Below are positions 42,458-50,474 of a DNA stretch of 64,000 nucleotides, piece after piece. This DNA is from Erythrobacter aureus (GTDB taxonomy: Bacteria; Pseudomonadota; Alphaproteobacteria; Sphingomonadales; Sphingomonadaceae), in contig NZ_CP031357.1 in NCBI RefSeq assembly GCF_003355455.1, positions 1,094,501 to 1,158,500 of the forward strand, written 5' to 3'. A model generated the notes under the pieces. That model made no database searches and was not told where the DNA came from. It was given only the letters and a program-made list of their open reading frames with translations. The position numbers and the translations under genes were made by a program. Position 1 is the first letter of the stretch. Every line of letters starts with the position of its first letter.

Positions 42458-43385
42458 GCGGGTCCCGCTCAAGGCAAGCGCTCTCTTTCGGCTGACCTCG
42501 CCGCGCCGTCTCGCAAACATCCTCATGGTGACGCCCACCGCGCTCGAGCGGCTGGTCCGATGGGGTGACGAAAATTATCTCGTCCGCCCCCTCGCCCAGG
42601 TGGAAGGGAAGGCACCGCGAATGATCGAGGAGCCGAAGCCGCAACTCAAGCTCATTCACCAGCGCTTTGCGCGGTTGCTCGCTCAAATCGAGACCCCCGA
42701 CTATCTCCACTCTGGTGTGAAGGGCCGCTCCTACATCACCAATGCGAACGCGCACACGGCGGACAAGGCCTGCATCAAGCTCGACATCAAGAAGTTCTTT
42801 CCCTCCTCGAGCTCGCACTACGTCCAGCGCTTCTTCGAGGACGTGCTCGAGTACCCGCCGGACGTGGCGGCCCGGGCTAAGCAGTTGCTCACATACGATG
42901 GTCATCTGCCGACCGGCGGCAATGCCAGCACCATCATGTCGTTTTGGGCTTACAAGCCGATGTTCGATGAAATCGCGGCGCTCGCTGTCGAGCTGGGTTG
43001 CGAGTTCACGGTCTATGTCGATGACATGTCTATTACTGGTGTGTTCGCCAATCGAAAGTGCCAACAGGCGGCGCGAAAGATCATCGCTCGATATGGTTTG
43101 AAGGCCCACAAGGCGAACTCCTTCTCACCCGGTCAACCACGGGTGCTGACCGGCATCGCAAAGACGCGGCGCGGTCGGGAGGTCCCGCACCGCCGTGCGA
43201 AGGGCATTGCCGAGCTCGAGCAGGTGGAGGCGGCTGCGTCCACTGTCGAGGACAAGATGAAGGTCCTTCCCTCCCTCATCGGGAAGCTCAGCGAGGCGGC
43301 CATCGTGGATCCATCATGGACCGGCCGGAAGGACGCGGCCGTTCACCGGCGCAGGAGGCTTAAGGTCGGAGCCGGAGCGGAGTGA
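42444..43385 (+). CDS. retron-type reverse transcriptase (RNA-directed DNA polymerase)
   Basis: A 313-residue reverse transcriptase. The retron-specific NAxxH motif is present as N100-A-N-A-H104, followed by D114 of the catalytic triad in KLDIKKFFP. The active-site box is YVDD (191-194) and the retron VTG-like motif is VLTG at 234-237. The usual LPQG box reads LPTGGNAS. It has no maturase or endonuclease domain, so it is not a group II intron protein. Retron RTs make multicopy ssDNA from a linked ncRNA and, with partner proteins, give phage defence. It is the last gene of the 41915-43385 operon. Confidence 0.9.
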   Translation: MSTHKRVPLKASALFRLTSPRRLANILMVTPTALERLVRWGDENYLVRPLAQVEGKAPRMIEEPKPQLKLIHQRFARLLAQIETPDYLHSGVKGRSYITNANAHTADKACIKLDIKKFFPSSSSHYVQRFFEDVLEYPPDVAARAKQLLTYDGHLPTGGNASTIMSFWAYKPMFDEIAALAVELGCEFTVYVDDMSITGVFANRKCQQAARKIIARYGLKAHKANSFSPGQPRVLTGIAKTRRGREVPHRRAKGIAELEQVEAAASTVEDKMKVLPSLIGKLSEAAIVDPSWTGRKDAAVHRRRRLKVGAGAE

Positions 43386-43409
43386 GGAGCTAGATCGCTA
43401 CCCCGAAAA

Positions 43410-43426
43410 TACCCCTGACGGGGGTA
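43410..43426. terminator. hairpin after the reverse-transcriptase gene
   Basis: TACCCC at 43410-43415 pairs with GGGGTA at 43421-43426 around TGACG. It lies 25 bases after the RT stop. It could be a weak terminator, but its C/G-rich repeats also fit integrase arm sites next to the att copy at 43461. Confidence 0.35.
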
Positions 43427-43432
43427 GTGGGG
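43426..43432 (+). repeat. AGTGGGG repeat, possible integrase arm-type site (outside left att)
   Basis: AGTGGGG here recurs at 43638-43644, inverted as CCCCACT at 43694-43700, and at 52206-52212 and 52217-52223, all within about 250 bases of one of the two att copies. Clustered short repeats at element ends are typical of arm-binding sites of tyrosine integrases. This is pattern evidence only. Confidence 0.35.
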
Positions 43433-43460
43433 TCATCTATTCAGCTAAGTCTCTGAAAAG

Positions 43461-43511
43461 ATGGTGGGCGCGGCAAGGATTGAACTTGCGACCCCACCCG
43501 TGTGAAGGGTG
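43461..43511 (-). repeat. left attachment-site copy: 51-bp direct repeat of the tRNA-Val 3' half
   Basis: The 51 bases 43461-43511 are identical to 52271-52321, which cover the 3' half of the intact tRNA-Val from the anticodon loop to CCA. Similarity continues in the flank (CTAAGT-TCTGAAAA before both copies). The two copies bound 8.8 kb that begins with an integrase gene. This is the displaced copy (attL in this orientation). The surrounding 43386-43724 gap holds no gene, only this site, the hairpin at 43410 and the arm-like repeats. Confidence 0.9.
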
Positions 43512-43724
43512 GTATCACACGTTTTAGGACGACTCTTTCGTTATTGACGTTATTGGAATCCGGCGAGTCGTAATATCATACTGTTTCTGGTGTTATTAGC
43601 ATCTAGCAGGAATTACCAACGTTCTCGGTGAGGATACAGTGGGGCGATTTAGATTGCCCAAAGTCCGAAGATTCGCGTATATCCCACTCAATACCCCACT
43701 TCAATCATGGAGAGGGACAGTTGA

Positions 43725-45059
43725 GTGATCGGTACGGCTAAAGCAGTAAAAGCGATAAAGGCGGCGAAGAGGCCAATTGGTCGGCCACGGCGGTTTGCGC
43801 GTTTCGAAGAGTTTGAAGCTTCACTTCCAGCCCAGACTGGTAAGCGGGCGGCTTACTGCGATTGTATTGGCATCTACAAAGGCGCCAAGACAACCAGCGT
43901 CTTTGTCAAAATCACCTTACCTAAAGGCGGGATATTCAGGAAGCGCTCGATCCCGCCTGGGGACGCAGTGGAGATCAAGCTCGGGAAACGAAGTTCTTGG
44001 GATTGGCCCGAACTGACCTTGGAGCGCGATAGGCTTCAAGGGCTGGCCGATAAGGGATTGCCATTGGAGGCTGACGAAGTTCCGCATTTTGCAGACTATG
44101 CGGCGGATTGGCTGGAGCGTCGCAAACCTACAATGAGAAGTTTTGGGGTTACTCGAGGGAACGTCAAATCTGCACTCAATCCGTCATTCGGCAAAAAGGC
44201 ACTCAACGCGATCTCTGTGAGCGATGTGAACCGTTGGATTGGACAGCAAAGCAAGAATCTCAAGCCAGCATCGGTTCAACGGCAGCTCAACACTTTCAAC
44301 GCCATTATGAACGATGCAGTTCAGGCCGGACTGATCGACCGGAATCCGTCAGACAGAGCGGACAAGATTCGCGGCATTGAACCAAGGCTTCGGTTTGTTA
44401 CCGATGACGAATGGACACACATTCTAGCGACGGCGGAGAAGATCGAAGCTGAGCAAAGGGAAGCCAAGAAGCGTGTTCCTCAACAGACTACGGGCTGGTT
44501 GAATCTGTTTTTGATCTGGGCGCTCAATTCTGGAATGCGTCGTTCGGAAATCATGAGTCTTACTTGGTCTAGCGTGCGAAAGATAGATCAAGAGACGACT
44601 GTAGTTGAAGTGTTGAACACGAAGACAAGCAGGCCTCGACATGTGACTTGTACGGACGAGATGAAGGCTGTCCTTGTTCAACTCGAACAGCTGGACCGAG
44701 CAGAAGGAGATCAGCGCCTTTTCCCGATTTCTATGACCACGCTGAAGCGGACCCTGTCGAAGCTTTGGAAGGAAACTGGTCTCGATATTCGCCTGCATGA
44801 TTTGCGGCGGACACATGCGACTATCCTTGTTGGCAACAACGTCGATGTGAGGGCGGTTGCTAGCAGGTTGGGCCATTCTAACACTGCAATGCTCGCTCAA
44901 CGATACGCTGTAGACAGGGGTGACATGGCAGCAGCGAGGGCGTTTAATGCAAAGCGCAGGTCCGATGAGGAATCCGCAAAGAAAGGCAATGGGAGCGGTG
45001 AAGAACCGAAGGAAGAGGGAGTTCGTGGAAGTCTTGGGAGGCCAAGTCTTAGGTCTTAG
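43725..45059 (+). CDS. int: tyrosine-family site-specific integrase
   Basis: A 444-residue integrase. The N-terminal part has an arm-binding-like region, a SAM-like core-binding domain at about 125-210 (FADYAADWLERRKPTM ... SVQRQLNTFNAIMNDAVQAGLIDRNPS), then the catalytic domain. Active-site residues are visible in GMRRSEIMSLTW (Arg), RLHDLRRTH (His-x-x-Arg), RLGHSN (His) and AQRYAV (Tyr). It starts with GTG 214 bases after the left att copy. It should catalyse integration and excision at tRNA-Val. Confidence 0.95.
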   Translation: MIGTAKAVKAIKAAKRPIGRPRRFARFEEFEASLPAQTGKRAAYCDCIGIYKGAKTTSVFVKITLPKGGIFRKRSIPPGDAVEIKLGKRSSWDWPELTLERDRLQGLADKGLPLEADEVPHFADYAADWLERRKPTMRSFGVTRGNVKSALNPSFGKKALNAISVSDVNRWIGQQSKNLKPASVQRQLNTFNAIMNDAVQAGLIDRNPSDRADKIRGIEPRLRFVTDDEWTHILATAEKIEAEQREAKKRVPQQTTGWLNLFLIWALNSGMRRSEIMSLTWSSVRKIDQETTVVEVLNTKTSRPRHVTCTDEMKAVLVQLEQLDRAEGDQRLFPISMTTLKRTLSKLWKETGLDIRLHDLRRTHATILVGNNVDVRAVASRLGHSNTAMLAQRYAVDRGDMAAARAFNAKRRSDEESAKKGNGSGEEPKEEGVRGSLGRPSLRS

Positions 45060-45277
45060 GTAGCAAGCGCACATTTGCCTATGGTCAGTGCCGTGCGGCG
45101 CAGCCTACTCAGAATCAGGCCAAATCCGAGTTTCTGCGAAGCATCGGCATTGATGGAGATCGGTTGAATAACTCTTACCGCTGTTCCTATTGTGGCGGTC
45201 ATTGGTTCAACGGCAGTGGTGGAAGCAAGATCAGGCGCGGCTACGATGAAAACGGAGAATGGATTCCCGTACCCTAG
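45053..45277 (+). pseudogene. start-less small zinc-ribbon ORF overlapping the integrase end
   Basis: The frame is open from 45053 to the stop at 45275-45277 and reads coding-like: GSKRTFAYGQCRAAQPTQNQ, then NNSYRCSYCGGHWFNGSGGS, then YDENGEWIPVP. A CxxC pair is present. There is no ATG or GTG start (only CTG/TTG), and the frame is closed by a stop at 45050 inside the integrase gene. It may be the 3' remnant of a phage-type zinc-ribbon gene cut by insertion or deletion, or it may use a rare start. Confidence 0.35.
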
Positions 45278-45307
45278 AACGCGTGCGTGCGGCGGAGCGA
45301 AATAGCG

Positions 45308-45943
45308 ATGGGCGTGCTGATTTATGGCCTCGTAGGCCTCCTTATTTTGGGTGCTACTGTTACTCTGTATTTTGGAGGAGGCGGCGATGTTCCAGCGACC
45401 CTGAACGAATGGGCGAGTTTCGGAACCTACATTGCTGGAATAGCTGGGCCGTTGCTTAGTTTCGTGGCATTGGTAGCGGTGGCGCGGACACTCCACCTCC
45501 AGCGTGAGACACTGGACCTTGATCGAGAAAAGCAACTGGCTGACCAGCACTTACGTTGGCTCGATGCGCTGTATTCTGACATCTCCGATGCCTTGAGCAC
45601 ACCGGTAGCGACCGGTGTTACCCTTGGCTCCGTCCTCGATGAGCAGGTCAATCCGAAAACCGTTGACCAGAAACGGCTGCAATCGCGGCTAGAAAATCTG
45701 TTGAAGCTCGCCTCGCATTACTGCCGAGCGGTCGATATGTATCGCGACAACGTATCCGAGTTTTACGACCTTCAAATTTATCAGGATAGAGGTGGACGCC
45801 TGCTAGACGCCATCAAACCCCTTTCCGGATACCTCAGTAATTGTCAGGTAGGCCCCACCATTGAGTTTTGCGATATGCATCTGCGCGGGGAGCATGAGCG
45901 GGCAAAGCCGGAAGCTATGACTCGAAGCTCACGAGGATATTAG
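45308..45943 (+). CDS. two-TM membrane protein resembling the putative abortive-infection (putAbiC) family
   Basis: A 211-residue protein. TM1 (VLIYGLVGLLILGATVTLYFG) is followed by WASFGTYIAG, then TM2 with IAGPLLSFVALVAVARTLHLQRETLDLDREK, which leads into a coiled coil and a cytoplasmic helical domain. That W-FG-YF-G-GPLLSF-A-L-A-RTL-LQ pattern is what I associate with the Pfam putative phage abortive infection protein (putAbiC). The ATG at 45308 follows GGAG; a GTG at 45287 is in frame. As cargo of an integrative element, a phage-defence role is plausible but not shown. Confidence 0.6.
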   Translation: MGVLIYGLVGLLILGATVTLYFGGGGDVPATLNEWASFGTYIAGIAGPLLSFVALVAVARTLHLQRETLDLDREKQLADQHLRWLDALYSDISDALSTPVATGVTLGSVLDEQVNPKTVDQKRLQSRLENLLKLASHYCRAVDMYRDNVSEFYDLQIYQDRGGRLLDAIKPLSGYLSNCQVGPTIEFCDMHLRGEHERAKPEAMTRSSRGY

Positions 45944-45978
45944 CCCGAAGTTAAGAGCACGTCGCCATATCAACAAAT

Positions 45979-46470
45979 ATGGAGGATTCTGATCCCACCG
46001 CATTCGAAGCCGCACTAGGCTACCTTCGTCATCGGGTTGCAATTGCAGTGATCGGCTTCGGAGTATATTTTGGTTGGCTGGTAGCAAGCCTCATTCTCCT
46101 CACTGTCCTATTCTCTTATTCCAATACACTGCAATCCATGGACGTAGCGCTACGCCGCGCGATCTTTGGGAGCATTTTCCTATTGGCTGCTGCTCTAACC
46201 TATCGATGTCGCGGAATTGCTCTTCGAGCGGCTGCGCGAGAAGGTCCCGACAAACCCCTCAGAATGTGGAAGCGAGACACTGTGGATCAGATGGGCCGCG
46301 ATGCGGCGAGAATATTATTTGGCTTAATCAGCTTCTTTGTTGGAGCCGCATTGCTTCTGGCATTGGGCTACGCTGGATATTTTTTGATCACCGCAGTTTC
46401 GACGCCAATCGCTATTCTGATTGGTGCCATCATAATCGCATTTGCTATCGTCGTGGCTGCATCGCGGTAG
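45979..46470 (+). CDS. multi-pass membrane protein of unknown function
   Basis: A 163-residue protein with about four hydrophobic segments (VAIAVIGFGVYFGWLVASLILLTVLF; AIFGSIFLLAAAL; ILFGLISFFVGAALLLALGYAGYFLI; STPIAILIGAIIIAFAIVV) and basic loops. I do not recognise a family. It lies 35 bases after the putAbiC-like gene in the same direction and may be its membrane partner. The 294-base gap that follows contains a clear promoter for the next operon. Confidence 0.65.
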   Translation: MEDSDPTAFEAALGYLRHRVAIAVIGFGVYFGWLVASLILLTVLFSYSNTLQSMDVALRRAIFGSIFLLAAALTYRCRGIALRAAAREGPDKPLRMWKRDTVDQMGRDAARILFGLISFFVGAALLLALGYAGYFLITAVSTPIAILIGAIIIAFAIVVAASR

Positions 46471-46609
46471 GGCATTGCCGAATTGCGCCGCTGGCGGCTT
46501 TGTGCGTTTGTCACCTAATACCGCAAGTCTTGCCTAGTCTTTTGGAAGTCTTTGACCCTCAATTGAGATTGGTAAGGATCGCGCCCCTCAAATGGCGTTC
46601 ATGAAAATC

Positions 46610-46638
46610 TTGACTTTTCTGACGATTCCGGTTATAAT
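46610..46638 (+). promoter_or_regulatory. near-consensus sigma-70 promoter
   Basis: TTGACT at 46610-46615 and TATAAT at 46633-46638 are separated by exactly 17 bases. It points toward the AlpA-like gene at 46765 and would give a 5' leader of roughly 120 bases. It is the best promoter match I found in the window. Confidence 0.75.
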
Positions 46639-46714
46639 ATTGGTGTGAAGGGTGAGATTTTTGTTTCGCTTTTCGCTTCATTCGCTGCACGACAAAGAGG
46701 CATCAGGGGCTGAG

Positions 46715-46762
46715 ATGAGCAAAGCCCGACCGCCCAAAGTGCAGTGTTCTTGGAAACTCTAA
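46715..46762 (+). CDS. possible 15-residue leader peptide
   Basis: ATG AGC AAA ... CTC TAA lies in the 5' leader, preceded by AGGGGCTGAG, and ends two bases before the AlpA-like start codon. The spacing would couple translation of the two. It is too short to judge by content, so it is offered only as a possible leader ORF. Confidence 0.25.
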   Translation: MSKARPPKVQCSWKL

Positions 46763-46764
46763 CA

Positions 46765-46962
46765 ATGGAAGCCCATTTTTATACCGACAAGGATGTCGCC
46801 CGCAGACTAAATTTCTCCCCTTCATGGGTCCGAGGCCAACGGCATAAGCGGAAGTCCGGTTTGCCTCATTTTCTCAACATCGAACCAAGATACATTGGTT
46901 CTAATCCCCGATACGTAGCTACAGAAGTCGAAGCCTTCATAGCGGCGATTGAAGCCGCTTAG
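46765..46962 (+). CDS. AlpA/excisionase-like helix-turn-helix protein
   Basis: A 65-residue protein: TDKDVARRLNFSPSWVRGQRHKRKSGLPHF ... EVEAFIAAIEAA. This is the MerR-like HTH layout of AlpA and phage excisionase-type proteins. It lies between a strong promoter and the polymerase-like gene, twelve bases upstream of the latter. It probably regulates the integrase or replication genes, or acts as the recombination directionality factor of the element. Confidence 0.75.
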   Translation: MEAHFYTDKDVARRLNFSPSWVRGQRHKRKSGLPHFLNIEPRYIGSNPRYVATEVEAFIAAIEAA

Positions 46963-46973
46963 GAGGTCGAGAC

Positions 46974-48428
46974 ATGTTACACTCAGAATATGCCGCAAAG
47001 CAGCGGCAATTGCTCCTGTGGGCCTCTCAGGAGCCTTCTCAGAGCGATCTCAAGAGATTGCGGGGTAAGGGTGTCTTTTTTGACGAACGTATCCAAATTG
47101 AGGAACCAGTAGGTTCAGCATTCACTGATCGAGTGCTGGAAATTCTCGGCGCTGCGTTTCCGAGAAGGCGCAAGTGGAAGAAAGTTGATTTCGAGCTTCA
47201 CACACTAAGGGTATGCGCAATTCTAGCGAATGCCATGCGGGCGAGAATCTTTCGCGAAATTCCCGCCGTTCTCTACTACGCAAAAGCAGACGCTGAGGCC
47301 TACGCCGACAAGCCGAATTGGATACGCCACGGTGCGCTAGATCGAACCGTCAAGATGCTGGTGAAAGTAGGATTGTTGCATCGCATCGCTGGCAAGAAGA
47401 TGCCCGCCAGTCACAACGAGCGTTCCTGGGTGTCTTCCTATCTCCCAACGAAAAGCTTGATGGCGTTGGCAGACGAGACCGGAGTGAAGGCTGATGTGAT
47501 TAACTGGACGGGTCCGACCGACAAGCTGGTCCAGCTCTATGAACCGAAGCCCGACAAGTATTTCGACAGGTTCAAGGGTGAGCTTGTCCAGCCTCAAAGA
47601 AGTTCGCCAATTGCGTTCGAGCCAACCCCTGAAACTATCGAATGGTCAGAGGTGCTAAAGGCGATCAATTCCCATTACAGCGAGCAAGAGATTTCGATAG
47701 GTGGTGGTGGCTTCAAGCTGAGGAAATGGCTCAGCGACTACAACGCTAGCTCTGAACGCGGAGGCGCTCCGTACCGGTTGCCTGAGACCTTTAAGAGCGA
47801 CCTGTACAGGGTGTTTAACAACGGAAGCAGGGATAATCCGAGGTTCGATGAAGGAGGGCGACTCTTTGGGGGCTGGTGGATGCAAGTTCCCGAAGAATTG
47901 CGAAAGGCTATCCACATCAATGGTCAACCGACCATTGAGCTAGACTACAAGAATTGCCATCCTCGAATGCTCTATCACCAGCGAGGCATTGAACCGCAGG
48001 ATGATCTCTATTGCCTGCCGGAGATCGAAGCATATGAGCAAGAAATAGGTAAGAAAGCGGGTACATACCGAACCGGTATCAAATGGCTCATGCAGGTGCT
48101 CATAAATGGCCGTGGGAGGCCGGATGTTTCTGATCAGGCCAGCGATATTCTTCTTCCACCTGATCTTACTATTGCGGAAATTGTGAGGCTGATCGAAGCT
48201 CACCACGACCCAATTGCGGATGCTTTCGGTACAGGAGCAGGACTTCGCCTAATGCGTGTGGAATCAGACATTGCACTCGAGATCATTTCAACCGCGATGC
48301 AGGAGGGGTGGACGGCACTTTCAGTCCATGACTCATTTATCACTGAGCGGGATCAGAAGGAGCGGCTGAGTGCATTGATGATCGATTCCTACACCAAGCG
48401 GCTTGGAGTAGAACCAGTCATAAAGTGA
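46974..48428 (+). CDS. 484-residue protein with single-subunit (family A-like) polymerase motifs
   Basis: I do not know a named family for it. The C-terminal half shows, in order: IELDYKNCHPRMLY (321-334) with D324, like motif A; Y-R366-TGI-K370-WLMQVLI-N-G379, matching the R-x3-K-x3-(F/M)-x3-Y-G spacing of motif B in Pol I and T7 RNA polymerase except that the aromatic positions are Gln and Asn; and LSVHDSFIT (450-457) with D453, like motif C (T7-type HDSF). The N-terminal half looks like a winged-helix/linker region. It is coupled to the AlpA-like gene. A primase or replication polymerase for the element is the main hypothesis. Confidence 0.6.
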   Translation: MLHSEYAAKQRQLLLWASQEPSQSDLKRLRGKGVFFDERIQIEEPVGSAFTDRVLEILGAAFPRRRKWKKVDFELHTLRVCAILANAMRARIFREIPAVLYYAKADAEAYADKPNWIRHGALDRTVKMLVKVGLLHRIAGKKMPASHNERSWVSSYLPTKSLMALADETGVKADVINWTGPTDKLVQLYEPKPDKYFDRFKGELVQPQRSSPIAFEPTPETIEWSEVLKAINSHYSEQEISIGGGGFKLRKWLSDYNASSERGGAPYRLPETFKSDLYRVFNNGSRDNPRFDEGGRLFGGWWMQVPEELRKAIHINGQPTIELDYKNCHPRMLYHQRGIEPQDDLYCLPEIEAYEQEIGKKAGTYRTGIKWLMQVLINGRGRPDVSDQASDILLPPDLTIAEIVRLIEAHHDPIADAFGTGAGLRLMRVESDIALEIISTAMQEGWTALSVHDSFITERDQKERLSALMIDSYTKRLGVEPVIK

Positions 48429-48614
48429 GAAGAAAAGGAGGGGCTAGCAAAGAGAGATAGATAGAGGAAACTGAACTCTTAGTAGGTCTCCTCTTACTCC
48501 ATCTCTAGGAACTCATAAAATTCAGGTGGAAGAGACTGCGCCTAGCCACAACAGTAGCTGCTGAGACATCTTTAGGGGTGTATCGCCTTACCATACGTAA
48601 TCGAATGTGGCATA

Positions 48615-49198
48615 CAATGGGGCATAACCAAGCCACTCACTACCGCCCAAGTCCTCCGCCAATTTCCTGACGCCGAAACCTGCCTCCAGCATCTGTTCGC
48701 CGTTCGCTTTGGCGAAGGCTTCGAGTGCCCCAAGTGCCGGCGATCTGGCGGGAGGCATCGTATCATGGCGGAGCGGGCCTATTCCTGCCAGTGGTGCGGT
48801 CACCACCTGCACCCCACGGGAGGCACTCCGTTCGAAAAGACGCGGACGCTGCTGCAGCTATGGTTCTACGCAATCAACCTGTTCAACACCACACGCCACG
48901 GTGTCAGCGCCAAGGAATTGCAGCGTCAGCTAGGGGTGACCCACAAGACCGCATGGCGCATGGCGCGATGGAATATGCCTACTTCGACTATCGCCTCGCC
49001 GAAACGGTCACGGTCAACGGCATCGAGAAATTCTGGCGGCACCTAAAGTGGTCGATTAACTGCACTTACACCAGCGTGAGCGCGAAGCACCTGAGCAGTT
49101 ACGTCAAGGAATTCGAGTACCGTTTCAAACGTCGCAATCTTCCGGAGACGACGCTACCCGAGATTCTTTCGACTTTCCGGCCATTGAGCGCAGAGTAG
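48615..49198 (+). pseudogene. IS1595-type transposase remnant, frameshifted with the catalytic core deleted
   Basis: The first frame (48615 to about 48966) encodes the N-terminal zinc-ribbon and HTH part: TTAQVLRQFPDAETCLQHLF, FECPKCRRSGG, YSCQWCGHHLHPTGGTPFEK, LGVTHKTAWRMA. A different frame (about 48967-49198) gives the C-terminal part: VNGIEKFWRHLKWSINCTY and SSYVKEFEYRFKRRN. The DDE core that should lie between is missing, and no start codon is left. An internal deletion therefore inactivated this transposase. Confidence 0.75.
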
Positions 49199-49292
49199 CT
49201 TCGAAGGCCTCGCGGTCGCCGATCTCGCCTTTACACTCGGCGATGAACTGATCGAGATTTCCGCTCCTCGGAGCTTGCTTTAGGGTGGTCAT
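49125..49292 (-). CDS. small hypothetical protein antisense to the IS remnant end
   Basis: A 55-residue protein starting MTTLKQAPRSGNLDQFIAE and continuing GDREAFEATLRSMAGKSKES. The composition looks protein-like (helical, charged) and resembles short sphingomonad proteins, but I cannot name a family. It overlaps the last 74 bases of the transposase remnant on the other strand. Confidence 0.45.
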   Translation of the reverse strand: MTTLKQAPRSGNLDQFIAECKGEIGDREAFEATLRSMAGKSKESRVASSPEDCDV

Positions 49293-49321
49293 CGTGCGAT
49301 TCTCGCTGCATGGAGCGCGCA

Positions 49322-49531
49322 ATGTCAAGCAACGATCACCAACCCGAGTCAGGCCGCTCTTGGCTGACAGGACTTGCCGTGATCATTGCTGTAATTGTGT
49401 CTTATATAGGCTTTGCGAGCGTTTCCGTCGAGTGGACGTTGGCAATCGCCACTGCCGTTTTCCTCGGCCTAATCCTATTTCTTTGGCGAACCGGCGTCCG
49501 GAAACAGCGGGATCGGCGATCCGGGCGGTAG
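49322..49531 (+). CDS. small two-TM membrane protein
   Basis: A 69-residue protein (start 49322; in-frame ATG at 49310). Two hydrophobic stretches (WLTGLAVIIAVIVSYIGFASVSV and WTLAIATAVFLGLILFLWR) are followed by a basic tail. It runs convergently into the 3' end of the 49475 gene, overlapping by 57 bases. Its function is unknown. Confidence 0.4.
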   Translation: MSSNDHQPESGRSWLTGLAVIIAVIVSYIGFASVSVEWTLAIATAVFLGLILFLWRTGVRKQRDRRSGR

Positions 49532-50383
49532 TGGGTGCAAGACCTTGGTCACCCGGTGTGATCCGACAACAGGAACCCAGCCTTCTTCGGTGTAATCTTC
49601 GCGGTATTTGACCTCGATTTTCATTCTTATGCCTTCAGCTAAAGTGACTGGCAATGTCCGGTCATGAATGGCATCCAAGAACGTTTGGTCCTTCACTAGC
49701 GCGCTGAATTCTATCCCATCCTTGGCAAAGCGCCAGCGCCTCGGCTCAGGCACAAGCGTCGCTTTGATGAGGACTACGTTCCAGGTGTCGGTGATGGTCT
49801 GAGAGGACGGGTCTGATACCGTCCCGCCATCGCTCATCCATAGGCCGCTTCGTGCAGCAAACTCTTCCTTTGGAACTGTGTGCCTTGAGCCACCGCCATA
49901 GGGTCTAATAATGTCGATTTGCTTGTAGGCCGGCTCCTCCTGGAGAATGCCGTAAAACTCCATCTCACGCCTCTGGAGGTCATTGGACTCTCGCAACAGT
50001 CGATTGTTCTCTTCGAATACTTGCATCTGATCTGGAGGAAGTCGAGGATCGTCGGAGAACTTGTTTTCGAGACCGATGACAATCATCGTGCCGCCAATGA
50101 GGCCCCCTAAAGTGATAGCCGCTTTGCTGACTAGCGGATATTCACCCATACCTTCAATTAGGCTTTCTCCGAAATTCTCACAGCTCCGGAGGGCGAACTT
50201 GAAGACGTCACTACCGTCTTCAACGCCTACCAACCCAACTTCCATTTGAAGTTGCGGGGCGACCAATTCACCAGCGGTTTTCAGAATCTCCACGTATGCG
50301 GCCAATGCACGTATTACATTGTCGGCATCGGGGGTCTCGCCTTCCGCGATCTCGAAGCGCAGTGTGACGTCAGCTTCTGCCAT
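49475..50383 (-). CDS. hypothetical protein with one TM segment and coiled coil
   Basis: A 302-residue protein. Residues 1-85 form a mixed domain (ADVTLRFEIAEGETPDADNVIRALAAYVEILK). A hydrophobic segment at about 86-105 (VSKAAITLGGLIGGTMIVIG) precedes a short coiled coil (MQVFEENNRLLRESNDLQRREMEF) and a beta-rich C-terminal half. I do not recognise a family. It is the third gene of a minus-strand group with 50475 and 50967 in the integrative element. Confidence 0.6.
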   Translation of the reverse strand: MAEADVTLRFEIAEGETPDADNVIRALAAYVEILKTAGELVAPQLQMEVGLVGVEDGSDVFKFALRSCENFGESLIEGMGEYPLVSKAAITLGGLIGGTMIVIGLENKFSDDPRLPPDQMQVFEENNRLLRESNDLQRREMEFYGILQEEPAYKQIDIIRPYGGGSRHTVPKEEFAARSGLWMSDGGTVSDPSSQTITDTWNVVLIKATLVPEPRRWRFAKDGIEFSALVKDQTFLDAIHDRTLPVTLAEGIRMKIEVKYREDYTEEGWVPVVGSHRVTKVLHPLPPGSPIPLFPDAGSPKK

Positions 50384-50474
50384 GTAACCCCCTGAATAGT
50401 GGCGCGGAAGCTATGCCGCACCTGTCAGGGAGTCAATTCACGTATGCGAAGGGGATACGCTCCCATTTTTCTTG

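Noticed and set aside
42444..43385. Reverse transcriptase as a group II intron protein or diversity-generating retroelement
   Set aside because: There is no maturase or endonuclease domain and no intron-like structure. No template/variable repeat pair or target gene was seen nearby. NAxxH and VxTG-like motifs favour a retron.
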